This document shows positions 9,128 to 17,513 of a DNA stretch of 37,310 nt, in pieces (position 1 is the first letter of the stretch; each line of letters starts with the position of its first letter). A program made the translations under genes and the position numbers. The notes beneath the pieces were generated by a model. The model saw only the letters and a list, made by a program, of their open reading frames with translations, did no database searches and was not told where the DNA came from. Source of the DNA: Thiomicrospira sp. (GTDB taxonomy: Bacteria; Pseudomonadota; Gammaproteobacteria; Thiomicrospirales; Thiomicrospiraceae); NCBI GenBank assembly GCA_030826915.1, contig JAUUDE010000096.1, forward strand, positions 1 through 37,310, written 5' to 3'.

Positions 9128-10444
9128 TCACCTTGTCAATAGAATTTCGATTTTATCTAAATACTGTTTGTCATCCCATTCTGTTCCGCCAAATAGTGCA
9201 AACTGAATTTTACCTTTTTTATCAATGAGATAACTACTAGGGTAAGCAAACACATTCCACTGTTTGACAGCAAGCGCATCAGAGTCCAGTAAAACGGGAA
9301 AGTTAACAGGGTGCTCTTTTAAAAACGCCACAACCTGTTCTTTTTGCTCGCCTAAATTGACTGCTAATATTTCAAAATCACGTTTTGCATAATGGCTTTT
9401 TAAACGTGCCATAGATGGCATTTCATGCACGCAAGGTGGACACCAGCTCGCCCAAAAATTTACCAAGACCACTTTACCTTTATAGCTTTGTAAATCAACA
9501 GAATTATTGTTGATATCCATTAGTGCTAAGGGTAAGTTTTGTTTGCCTTTATAGTCTGATAAAGCCAAAGTTCTAGTTTGTTTAACTGGTTTTTTTACCT
9601 TGGCAGATAATGTTTTAATCCTTCTTGGTTTTGAAAAGTATGCTAACTGTAATCGCATCGATTGCAGTAGGTTGTTTGCCATTTTATTTGCTTTGTGTTT
9701 TTCAATATCCAAAGCATCTGGCCTAAAATAAAAACGATCTCTGACCTCTGTAATTATCTGAGTAAACACATCACTGCCGAGCAAACTCAACTGTTTGGTG
9801 AGCGGTGTTAGACGCCACTTCCAAGGCGAAAGTTCGGCCTGAATAATGGTAATTGGTAAATTGATATTGCTGGTTTCAGGCCAGTAATCGGCTACCAGGC
9901 CTGGTTGCGGTGTTTCTATGTATAAATTAGGATTAATTAAAATCAAACCTAAATTATGAATTGGTTTAGTGAGAACCTTTTGCAAACCTTTAACTGCAAT
10001 TTGTGCGGCTTTGTTGGGAGCAATAATCCACACAGGAACGTCCACATCTTCTCTTGCTAACTCAATCAATTTTTGAGTCCATTGTGGATTAATTTTATCT
10101 ACCGTGCTGGGCGTGGGTGATAAAAACATGGCGTCATAATAATCCACAAACCAAGATTCAATGCCATACTGGCTCAGCTGTTCAGCCATCGCTTTTTCTT
10201 GCGGCAAAACCCCGTATTCTGAAGGCAACCAAAGCAAACGAGCTTGCGTTTTTTTATTTGTGGTTGGCACTTGCTTAGGCATCATCGCATCAATAACGTC
10301 AATCGATAAACTGACATCGCCCACTTCCAGAATTTTTTCCGAAGCTTGAACGGACGAAACCACACTAACCAGGCCTGCCCAAATTAAAAACAGCCCTATT
10401 TGAACAATCTTTTTACCTTTAATATTGCTGTTTTTAAAATTCAC
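9128..10444 (-). CDS. Exported fusion: alpha/beta-hydrolase-like domain plus TlpA/ResA thioredoxin domain
   Basis: Protein of 438 aa starting with GTG at 10444, chosen because AAAAGG lies 7 bases upstream. An N-terminal membrane or signal segment spans about 14-35. Residues 65-245 look like an alpha/beta-hydrolase fold (LLWLPSEYG, LGLILINPNLY), but the expected nucleophile elbow GxSxG reads APNKAAQ, so hydrolase activity is unlikely. Residues 290-438 are a TlpA/ResA-type thioredoxin with the WCPPC active site at 334-338 and the cis-Pro loop YPSSYLID. Such domains reduce disulfides of periplasmic proteins, often during cytochrome c maturation; the partner here is unknown. Two CAGGCCTG copies occur (9896, 10370). 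It is divergent from the olsF-like gene. Confidence 0.8.
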   Translation of the reverse strand: MNFKNSNIKGKKIVQIGLFLIWAGLVSVVSSVQASEKILEVGDVSLSIDVIDAMMPKQVPTTNKKTQARLLWLPSEYGVLPQEKAMAEQLSQYGIESWFVDYYDAMFLSPTPSTVDKINPQWTQKLIELAREDVDVPVWIIAPNKAAQIAVKGLQKVLTKPIHNLGLILINPNLYIETPQPGLVADYWPETSNINLPITIIQAELSPWKWRLTPLTKQLSLLGSDVFTQIITEVRDRFYFRPDALDIEKHKANKMANNLLQSMRLQLAYFSKPRRIKTLSAKVKKPVKQTRTLALSDYKGKQNLPLALMDINNNSVDLQSYKGKVVLVNFWASWCPPCVHEMPSMARLKSHYAKRDFEILAVNLGEQKEQVVAFLKEHPVNFPVLLDSDALAVKQWNVFAYPSSYLIDKKGKIQFALFGGTEWDDKQYLDKIEILLTR

Positions 10445-10621
10445 AATGCAACCTTTTGCTTAACTGAGCTATCAACCATTTTAACGTTTTCAAAATATTT
10501 TATAACACCGCTTTTCTCGGTCATCTTTTTCTGTCATCAAAACATCACAAGCCTGTCATATGCCCTTCAAAATGACAACCAATAATGGTATCTGATAACA
10601 AAGTGTTCAAGAAGAGAATCT

Positions 10622-12361
10622 ATGCTAAATCTAGAAAAAGCCCTAACTGAAAAATACCCTGACCTACCCAAAAAACTTGGCGGAAAAGCCATGATAAAGT
10701 TGATAAAAACCCTTACTCATGAGGATGAAATCAATCAATTTATTCAAAGTCATCAGCACTTAAAAGGGTTTGCCTTTTTAGATCAAGTATTAAATTTCTT
10801 CAATTTCAGCTATCAAGTCAGTGCCCGTTCTTTAAATCGTATTCCATCAGAAGGGCGTGTGATGATTATTGCCAATCACCCCATAGGTTCTTTAGATGGA
10901 TTAGCCCTTTTAAAAATGGTTCGATCGGTGCGTTCAGATGTTCGTATTGTTGCCAATGATATGTTAAATAACATTGAACCGCTGCAATCGTTATTTTTAG
11001 GTATTGATAATATGAGTGGAAAAACCTCTCATAAAGCCCAATTCAAAGCGATAATGTATGCCTTAGAACAAGATGAAGCGGTCATTATATTCCCAGCTGG
11101 TGAAGTGTCTCGTATTCGACCAAATGGCGTGCGTGATGGCAAATGGAAAGCGGGCTTTTTAAAGCTGGCCAAGAAAGCCCATGCCGCCATTGTACCTATT
11201 TATATTGATGCCAGAAACTCCGCACTATTCTATAGCCTATCTGCACTCTATAAGCCGTTAGGAACACTCATGCTCGTGCAAGAGATGTTCAATAAAAGCC
11301 ATCAAGAAATTAAGTTTCATATTGGTAAACCCATTCTATGGAAATCGGTTAGCGAACTGGATTTAAGTGATAAAGCGTTAGCTAATCGTTTTAGAAAACA
11401 TCTTTATCAACTGGATAAAGAAGCCAAATTTGCTAAAAAAGGTAAAACACCTCTATTTAATACGGTAGAAACCGTGGCGCACCCTGTTGATAGAAAAGCA
11501 TTAAAAAAGGCACTAAAAAAGAGCCCATTACTTGGCCAAACCCAAGATGGTAAAAAAATCTATCTGTACAATTTTGAAGATGACTCTCCTGTGATGCATG
11601 AAATCGGTCGCCTAAGAGAACTCACTTTTAGAACTGTTGAAGAAGGCACGGGCACGGCACTGGACTTAGACCAATACGATGTTCGCTATCGCCACTTAGT
11701 GTTATGGGATGAAGAAGATTTAGAGATTGTCGGGGCTTATCGAATTGGGGAGTGTAAACAAATTATCGAAAAACACGACATTAAAGGGTTATACACCAGC
11801 ACCCTGTTTAATCTTAAAACCGAAATGGAGGATTACCTGCCTAACGCCATAGAATTAGGCCGCAGTTTTGTGCAACCTCGTTACTGGGGCAAAAGAAGTT
11901 TAGATTATTTATGGTTTGGCATCGGCGCTTATGTCGCTCAACATCCCAATATTAAATACCTGTTTGGCCCTGTTTCATTAAGTGCCGCTTATCCTCAAAA
12001 TGCCAAAGAATTAATCATCAGTTTTTATAGCCAACAATTTGGTTCACATGCTGACTTAGCTATGGCAAAACGTCCAGTAGCCATCAGCAAAGAGAACCAA
12101 AAAATAGCCAAACACCTGTTTGCAGATGAGTACAAAACCAGCTATAAAAAACTCAATGCGCTACTGGATGTAGAAGGCGTTAAAGTGCCCACCCTTTTCA
12201 AGCAATATGCCGAAGTGTGTGATGACAAAGGTTGCCGTTTTATCGACTTTAGCATTGACCCAGATTTTAACGACTGTATTGATGCATTAATTTTAGTTGA
12301 ACTCGCCAAACTCAAACCTAAAAAACGTGAACGCTATATACAAGCAATCTTCTCAAAATAA
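10622..12361 (+). CDS. olsF: Bifunctional ornithine lipid synthase, OlsF-like
   Basis: Two acyltransferases in one 579-aa chain. The N-terminal half is a PlsC/OlsA-like O-acyltransferase with the HX4D motif NHPIGSLD (His86, Asp92) and the glycerolipid-acyltransferase block FPAGEVSR (157-164). The C-terminal half (about 310-579) resembles OlsB, the GNAT-like N-acyltransferase that loads 3-hydroxyacyl-ACP onto ornithine (IGRLRELTFR, ELGRSFVQPRYWGKRSL). Fusions of this order, called OlsF, are known to make the membrane ornithine lipids that replace phospholipid under phosphate limitation. The ATG at 10622 follows AAGAAGAGA. No PhoB box was identified. A specific lipid product is inferred. Confidence 0.85.
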   Translation: MLNLEKALTEKYPDLPKKLGGKAMIKLIKTLTHEDEINQFIQSHQHLKGFAFLDQVLNFFNFSYQVSARSLNRIPSEGRVMIIANHPIGSLDGLALLKMVRSVRSDVRIVANDMLNNIEPLQSLFLGIDNMSGKTSHKAQFKAIMYALEQDEAVIIFPAGEVSRIRPNGVRDGKWKAGFLKLAKKAHAAIVPIYIDARNSALFYSLSALYKPLGTLMLVQEMFNKSHQEIKFHIGKPILWKSVSELDLSDKALANRFRKHLYQLDKEAKFAKKGKTPLFNTVETVAHPVDRKALKKALKKSPLLGQTQDGKKIYLYNFEDDSPVMHEIGRLRELTFRTVEEGTGTALDLDQYDVRYRHLVLWDEEDLEIVGAYRIGECKQIIEKHDIKGLYTSTLFNLKTEMEDYLPNAIELGRSFVQPRYWGKRSLDYLWFGIGAYVAQHPNIKYLFGPVSLSAAYPQNAKELIISFYSQQFGSHADLAMAKRPVAISKENQKIAKHLFADEYKTSYKKLNALLDVEGVKVPTLFKQYAEVCDDKGCRFIDFSIDPDFNDCIDALILVELAKLKPKKRERYIQAIFSK

Positions 12362-12365
12362 ATAG

Positions 12366-12401
12366 AAGGGGCTGTTCTAAATCAATAGACCAGTTCCTTT
12401 T
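12366..12401 (+). terminator. Terminator candidate after the olsF-like gene
   Basis: AAGGGGCTGTTCT pairs with AGACCAGTTCCTT across a 10-nt loop, with two G-T pairs and one mismatch, followed by TTTT. It begins 5 bases after the stop codon at 12361. Confidence 0.5.
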
Positions 12402-12407
12402 AATTGC

Positions 12408-12554
12408 TTAATTTTCTATATGCTCTTGCTTGTTGGATTCTTTTCCAGAATTCTTAAATAACCAAACTATCACAAAATGCAGTAACAAACTCACCACCAA
12501 AGAACCGCCAGCCACTAACCACAAATTATCCAAAGCCCAAGCAGACCAACCCAT
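12408..12554 (-). CDS. Small single-pass membrane protein, 48 aa
   Basis: Short ORF with a good start: AAAGG lies 8 bases before the ATG at 12554. The product begins MGWSAWALDN, has one transmembrane segment (about 11-33, LWLVAGGSLVVSLLLHFVIV) and ends in a charged tail (KNSGKESNKQEHIEN). It ends just beyond the olsF terminator in the opposite direction. It is not recognised as any named family. The composition (hydrophobic core, positive-rich cytoplasmic tail) is that of a real small membrane protein, but there is no independent proof that it is expressed. Confidence 0.55.
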   Translation of the reverse strand: MGWSAWALDNLWLVAGGSLVVSLLLHFVIVWLFKNSGKESNKQEHIEN

Positions 12555-12612
12555 ATTCAATACCTTTAAAATCTACTCTTACTAGAAAATATCTGTCTAT
12601 TTTATATTAAAT

Positions 12613-12768
12613 TTAACAAACATACCCTTCTTGAAATCCAGGGTTCCAAGTATGGTCAAGACGAATTAAGCCATTATCTAATGGAGGTACAGTAATATCG
12701 CCATTGCATTGTTTCCAGGCATTAAAATACCTGCTAAATTAACAACGTTGGTGAGACCAATTTTTCAT
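12613..12768 (-). pseudogene. Decayed small ORF with an in-frame TAA
   Basis: A strong ribosome-binding site (GAGGTGG) precedes the ATG at 12768, but the frame stops after nine codons at TAA (12739-12741). The same frame then runs on for 41 codons of protein-like sequence (YFNAWKQCNGDITVPPLDNG, then RLDHTWNPGFQEGYVC) to a second TAA. An overlapping frame also reads as protein-like (KIGLTNVVNLAGILMPGNN), which suggests a frameshift as well as the stop. The family is not recognised. The rest of 12555-12884 holds nothing I can support. Confidence 0.35.
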
Positions 12769-12884
12769 GGTATCCACCTCTAAGACTCCAAACACATCAA
12801 ACAGGCAAAACACACGCCAAACTTATTAAAATCGGCTATTCCACATTTATCAAAAGCGTAACAGTGTCACAAAATAGCGCCAAG

Positions 12885-13676
12885 TTATGACTTTTCCAGA
12901 GCATCTATTTTTAAACGTTGTCTATTATCAAACAGCTTGCGTGAGGCGAGTTCAACAGCAATGAGTGTACCCAGGCCTGTTGACGATACGATTAATAGCA
13001 TAATCATAATTTGGTATTTCACCGCTTCAATCGGTTCAATTCCAGCTAAAATCTGCCCTGTCATCATGCCTGGTAATGAGATTATTCCTGCCGCAACCAA
13101 CATATTAATGACCGGAATCATCGCCGCATGTAAACTTTGCTGTTTGATAAATTGCATGGATTGTTTAGCCGTTTTTCCTAATGCAAGCTGAGCTTCAATT
13201 TTAGCCCTAAGCTGAACAGAACTGCGTGTTAAAGTATCTAAACCCAAACCAATTGCAGTCATACTGTTACCCAATAACATACCTAAAAGAGGAATCGCAT
13301 ATTGCGGTTCATACCATGGGTCTGGCTGAATAATAATAAAAAGCACACCAATCAGCAGTAGTAAAGAGGTAACAGAAAGAGAAACAAAGCCAATCAATAG
13401 GTTTTGAACTTTTTTAAACCGGTATTGCTGGCGTTTGCTGATTTCATAACCTGCGGCTGATAACATAATCAAACCTATTGCCATCACCAACCAGACGTTT
13501 TCAGCATAAAAAACCCAAGACAACCACACACCCATAAACAGCAGTTGCACAATCATTCTTAGAGTTGCCCACCACAACTGTCGTGCTTTACTAAAACCGT
13601 TAAGCCACAGTAAACCACCCAGTAAAAAAACCAGAACCGATAAGGTCAGTAAATCCCAATAACTAATGGCAATCAT
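12885..13676 (-). CDS. fetB: ABC exporter permease FetB (UPF0014)
   Basis: Integral membrane protein of 263 aa with about seven transmembrane helices. The family core LLGMLLGNSMTAIGLGLDTL, then a cytoplasmic loop with EAQLALG, and AGIISLPGMMTGQILAG are clear FetB signatures. With FetA it forms an ABC exporter linked in E. coli to iron efflux and peroxide resistance. It follows fetA after 80 bases on the same strand. One CAGGCCTG lies at 12972. The ATG at 13676 has a weak ribosome-binding site. Confidence 0.9.
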   Translation of the reverse strand: MIAISYWDLLTLSVLVFLLGGLLWLNGFSKARQLWWATLRMIVQLLFMGVWLSWVFYAENVWLVMAIGLIMLSAAGYEISKRQQYRFKKVQNLLIGFVSLSVTSLLLLIGVLFIIIQPDPWYEPQYAIPLLGMLLGNSMTAIGLGLDTLTRSSVQLRAKIEAQLALGKTAKQSMQFIKQQSLHAAMIPVINMLVAAGIISLPGMMTGQILAGIEPIEAVKYQIMIMLLIVSSTGLGTLIAVELASRKLFDNRQRLKIDALEKS

Positions 13677-13756
13677 TTGTCTAATATCTGAATTTTATCG
13701 TTGATTTTCATGCTACAAGTACCTGGCCTGCTTGGTTTAAAAATAGCATTCATAAT

Positions 13757-14371
13757 TCACACCTTTTTAAATGTGAGTTGCGTGGTTTTAGTGGCCATAC
13801 GCTGCGTTTGTGCCATATCGTGCGTTACCCAAATGATTGCCACGCCATCTGGCTGATTTTGCAAATAGTGTTTTAAAAATGCTTCTACTTGCAATGTCGT
13901 TTCTTCATCCAAATTGGCGGTAACCTCATCTAACAACAGCACCTTAGGAGAATAGACTAAGCCTCTTAACAAAGCTAAACGCTGTTTTTCTCCACTTGAT
14001 AACGTCAGTGTTGAAGCGGATAAAATGGCTTTAGATAAACCTAATGCAAGTAAGTCCTTTTCGTTCGGTTTATGCTCAAAATGCTCAATCACAGTGTCTG
14101 CCCACCAAGCGGTTTCAGCAGAAAAATACATCACTTGGGAACGCCAAATTTCAGGGCAAACGTCAACTTGTTGTTGCCCCTTTAAACTCACTAGGCCTGT
14201 GTGTTCAATAAGATCAGCAATGGCTTTTAAAAATTGCGATTTGCCAGTTCCTGATGGACCAGAAATGATCCAAACCTCCTGATGAAAGACTTCCAAACTG
14301 ACCGAAAACGGCATACCTGTAGCCTGCAAGTCTTTAACTTCTAGAATAGGCGTATTGGCATTATCTGACAT
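13757..14371 (-). CDS. fetA: ABC exporter ATP-binding protein FetA
   Basis: ATPase subunit of 204 aa. Walker A GPSGTGKS is at 38-45, the signature LSSGEKQR is followed by Walker B VLLLDEVTA, and the switch His lies in WVTHD. It is short, as FetA (YbbL) proteins are, and pairs with the FetB permease encoded next. The ATG at 14371 lies 4 bases after the uvrD stop, so it is translated from the uvrD transcript. One-mismatch copies of CAGGCCTG occur in it (14193) and just downstream (13723). Confidence 0.9.
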   Translation of the reverse strand: MSDNANTPILEVKDLQATGMPFSVSLEVFHQEVWIISGPSGTGKSQFLKAIADLIEHTGLVSLKGQQQVDVCPEIWRSQVMYFSAETAWWADTVIEHFEHKPNEKDLLALGLSKAILSASTLTLSSGEKQRLALLRGLVYSPKVLLLDEVTANLDEETTLQVEAFLKHYLQNQPDGVAIIWVTHDMAQTQRMATKTTQLTFKKV

Positions 14372-14375
14372 GAAA

Positions 14376-16643
14376 TCAGCCTTTTTTCTCTAGGTTTGCG
14401 TAAGCCATAACTAACCACTTTGAGCCAGCATGAGTAAAGTTGATTTGCACTCTGGCATGTTCGCCACTGCCTTCAACTCCCATAACCATTCCATCACCAA
14501 ACTTTTGATGAAACACTCGTTCGCCAATCTCAAATCCAGTCTGGTTATCATCCGCCAATGCGGTTTTAACACTACTTTCAGACAGGCCTGACATAGTAGG
14601 TTGTACCGAGCCAGACAGACGAACAAAATCAATACAGTCTTGTGGCAGTTCTTTGATAAAGCGTGATGGTGTTGGATAAATTTCTGTGCCATGCAAACGA
14701 CGGCGATTAGCAAAGGTAATCATCAGCTGTTTTTCCGCACGGGTAACACCAACATAAGCAAGGCGACGCTCCTCCTCTAAGCCTAAAGGATCATCCTGAG
14801 AACGTTGCGATGGAAACATCCCCTCTTCGACACCAATCATAAACACTAACGGAAACTCCAGCCCTTTGGCGGCATGAATGGTCATCAATTGTACTGATGA
14901 TTCCCACTCATCAGCCTGCTGCTCACCTGCTTCTAACGCCGCTTGCGCCAAAAAGTCGGCCAGTGGGTTATCGTATTCTGGCTTTTGTAATAAAGTGCCA
15001 TCTTGTTGAGCTTGAGAATCGACACCTTCAACCACAACTTGCGCCTCAGACGCCATACCTTCAACGGTTTCTTGTGATTGCGTCATTTTGAACTGACCAG
15101 CGGCGTTAATCAGTTCGTCAATGTTCTCTAGGCGGCCTTGCCCTTGTTCTGAACTGTCTTTTTCAAAGTGCTGTTGCAGGCCTGATTGCGCCACCACTTT
15201 AATCATTTGGTCTTCCAAAGAAAGGTCTTCTACTTCCTTTGCCATGTTATCAATCAAAGCCAAAAAGTTGGCTACCGACGTTTTGGCACGAGCGGTTAAA
15301 CCTTGTTCAACCAGTTGTTTGGCCGCTTGCCACAAAGGAATTTGATTGTGTTTCGCCACTTCTCGAATACTGTCTGCGGTTTTTTGCCCTATGCCACGTG
15401 GAGGATGATTATAAGCACGCTCAAATGCCGCATCATCTTCACGGTTAACCAGCAAGCGTAAATAACTTAATACATCTTTAATCTCGGCACGGTCATAGAA
15501 ACGTAAACCGCCATAAACACGATACGGAATTTGTGCCTGCATTAAAGCTTGCTCCATAACTCGAGACTGTGCGTTTGAACGGTACAAAACTGCCGCATCG
15601 CTTCGAGCCCCACTCTGTTCACACCAAGCTTCTATTTGTGTGCAAACATAACGCGCTTCGTCATACTCATTAAAGGCTTCATACACCTTAATAGCATCGC
15701 CCTCTTCACCCGCACTCCAAAGTTGTTTTCCCATGCGGGTGCTGTTATTGGCAATCAACTCGTTAGCAGCTTTTAGAATGGTGCCCGTAGACCGGTAATT
15801 TTGTTCCAACTTCACCATTTTGACATTGGCAAAATCTTCATCAAATTGACGAATATTCTCAACTTTAGCCCCTCGCCAACCATAAATAGATTGGTCATCG
15901 TCGCCCACCACAAATAACTTACCTGAACCGCCTGCCAAAACTCTTAACCAAGCGTACTGCAAACTATTGGTATCTTGAAACTCGTCTACCAAGATATGTT
16001 TATAGCGTGCTTGATAATGCGCCAACACCTGCGGATGTTTAAGCCAAAGTTCATGCGCTCTTAATAACAGCTCGGCAAAATCCACCAGGCCTGATCGCTG
16101 ACACAACTCTTCATAGGCTTTATAGACTTGAACCATCTTACCTACAAATGGATTGTGACCAATATCAATATGATGCGGACGACGACCCTCTTCTTTTTCT
16201 CCGTTAATAAAGGCTTGAATCTGCTTGTGCGGCCACTGGTTTTCATCCAGTTCCATCGCTTTTAATAGACGTTTGATCACACGTTTTTGGTCATCAGAAT
16301 CTAAAATTTGAAACGATTGTGGCAAACCCACTTCTTGGTAGTGTTGACGTAAAATACGATAAGCAATTCCGTGAAAGGTTCCCATGGTGAGGCCACCAGC
16401 TTGCTGACCAATTAACGATTCAATACGGCCCCGCATCTCATTCGACGCCTTATTCGTGAATGTTACCGCTAATACATTATAAGGAGAGAAGCCCATAACC
16501 TGAGTTAACCAGGCAATGCGATGCACCAAAACACGGGTTTTGCCGCTGCCAGCTCCCGCTAAAATTAAGGCATGAGTGTCTTCTGCGGTAACCGCATCAC
16601 GCTGCGCATCATTAAGATCGTTTAATATAAAAGAGATATCCAT
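14376..16643 (-). CDS. uvrD: DNA helicase II (UvrD)
   Basis: Superfamily 1A 3'-5' helicase of 755 aa used in nucleotide-excision and mismatch repair. The ATG at 16643 opens on MDISFILNDLNDAQRDAV, the UvrD N-terminus. A longer frame from TTG at 16670 is less likely, because GGAAAACGGA directly precedes 16643. The motifs follow in order: AGAGSGKT (Walker A), FTNKASNEM (Ia), VDEFQDTN (II), GDDDQSIYGWRGA (III), EQNYRS (IV), MTIHAAKGLEFP (V) and YVGVTRAEK (VI). The C-terminus carries the Tudor-like GERVFHQKFGDG domain that contacts RNA polymerase. Three CAGGCCTG copies lie inside it. It heads the uvrD-fetA-fetB operon. Confidence 0.95.
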   Translation of the reverse strand: MDISFILNDLNDAQRDAVTAEDTHALILAGAGSGKTRVLVHRIAWLTQVMGFSPYNVLAVTFTNKASNEMRGRIESLIGQQAGGLTMGTFHGIAYRILRQHYQEVGLPQSFQILDSDDQKRVIKRLLKAMELDENQWPHKQIQAFINGEKEEGRRPHHIDIGHNPFVGKMVQVYKAYEELCQRSGLVDFAELLLRAHELWLKHPQVLAHYQARYKHILVDEFQDTNSLQYAWLRVLAGGSGKLFVVGDDDQSIYGWRGAKVENIRQFDEDFANVKMVKLEQNYRSTGTILKAANELIANNSTRMGKQLWSAGEEGDAIKVYEAFNEYDEARYVCTQIEAWCEQSGARSDAAVLYRSNAQSRVMEQALMQAQIPYRVYGGLRFYDRAEIKDVLSYLRLLVNREDDAAFERAYNHPPRGIGQKTADSIREVAKHNQIPLWQAAKQLVEQGLTARAKTSVANFLALIDNMAKEVEDLSLEDQMIKVVAQSGLQQHFEKDSSEQGQGRLENIDELINAAGQFKMTQSQETVEGMASEAQVVVEGVDSQAQQDGTLLQKPEYDNPLADFLAQAALEAGEQQADEWESSVQLMTIHAAKGLEFPLVFMIGVEEGMFPSQRSQDDPLGLEEERRLAYVGVTRAEKQLMITFANRRRLHGTEIYPTPSRFIKELPQDCIDFVRLSGSVQPTMSGLSESSVKTALADDNQTGFEIGERVFHQKFGDGMVMGVEGSGEHARVQINFTHAGSKWLVMAYANLEKKG

Positions 16644-16713
16644 TCCGTTTTCCGTAAATACAACTATCAACAGGCCTGCTTAGTTTGCCATTTTTAATTT
16701 GTCATAAAGCAGT

Positions 16714-16755
16714 CATAATTATTGGCTAATATCGTACGATAATTACATAATTATT
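16714..16755. promoter_or_regulatory. Direct repeats flanking a palindrome between uvrD and trxA
   Basis: CATAATTATT occurs at 16714-16723 and 16746-16755, offset by 32 bp (about three helical turns). Between them lies the palindrome TATCGTACGATA (16730-16741). The 394-base gap between uvrD and trxA also holds GAAATTTAAATTTC (16814-16827). It must contain both divergent promoters, but no -35/-10 pair was convincing. Confidence 0.35.
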
Positions 16756-17037
16756 TGGGGGATTCGCAACAAAAACCCAATAATTAACTCAGTTTTTTTT
16801 GGAATTTAAGCTTGAAATTTAAATTTCGTTAATGTACTGTTACTGAATACCAAAGAAAATTATTTAAAAACAATATTGATTCAATACGAAATAGTTGGAT
16901 AACAACATATTCGTCATCACATCAACAAGATAAAATCCATACAGTTCCGACAAAGTTCTTAAACGTTCTACTCCATAAGTATTCGTTCATTCGAAATAAC
17001 GCTATCTGTATGTGACATTAAAATGTTAGGAGAAAAC

Positions 17038-17352
17038 ATGATTTCAACAAGCGATTCAAATTTTGACGCCGAGGTTTTACAATCAGACGTTCCAGTATTA
17101 GTGGATTTTTGGGCAGAATGGTGTGGCCCTTGTAAGATGATTGCTCCAATCTTAGATGAAATTAGCTCTGAATACGAAGGTAAAGTTAAAGTTGCTAAGT
17201 TAAACATTGATGAGAACCCTGCAACACCACCTAAATATGGTGTACGTGGTATTCCAACATTAATGTTATTTAAAAATGGTGAAGTTGACGCAACTCAAGT
17301 AGGTGCGCTTTCTAAATCACAATTAACTGCATTCCTAGACGGAAACCTTTAA
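17038..17352 (+). CDS. trxA: Thioredoxin 1
   Basis: Cytoplasmic dithiol reductase of 104 aa with the active site WCGPC (28-32), the preceding VDFWAEW, and the cis-Pro loop [11 protein letters not shown]. The start is the ATG at 17038, placed 6 bases after TTAGGAGA. An in-frame start 15 bases earlier lacks a ribosome-binding site. Near residue 66 the family's usual NPGTAPKYGI reads [10 protein letters not shown], a small change. trxA next to rho is a conserved arrangement. Confidence 0.96.
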   Translation: MISTSDSNFDAEVLQSDVPVLVDFWAEWCGPCKMIAPILDEISSEYEGKVKVAKLNIDENPATPPKYGVRGIPTLMLFKNGEVDATQVGALSKSQLTAFLDGNL

Positions 17353-17359
17353 TTACTTC

Positions 17360-17405
17360 CTCCCAAGTTATTAAATTTACTCAATTAAAGTAAGTAATTT
17401 GGGAG
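17360..17405 (+). promoter_or_regulatory. Hairpin in the trxA-rho gap
   Basis: CTCCCAAGTTA (17360-17370) pairs with TAATTTGGGAG (17395-17405), with one G-T pair. No T run follows, so it is not a classical terminator. It may mark the 3' end of the trxA RNA or lie in a leader that regulates rho, whose family is often autoregulated. Confidence 0.4.
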
Positions 17406-17513
17406 TATCTTCAAATCCTATCTTTAACACTCACTAGAACTTCATTTGAAACCAAATCTATACATTAATTGATATTAATTCAATTCTTCAAATAATCATC
17501 AGACTATAAAACT

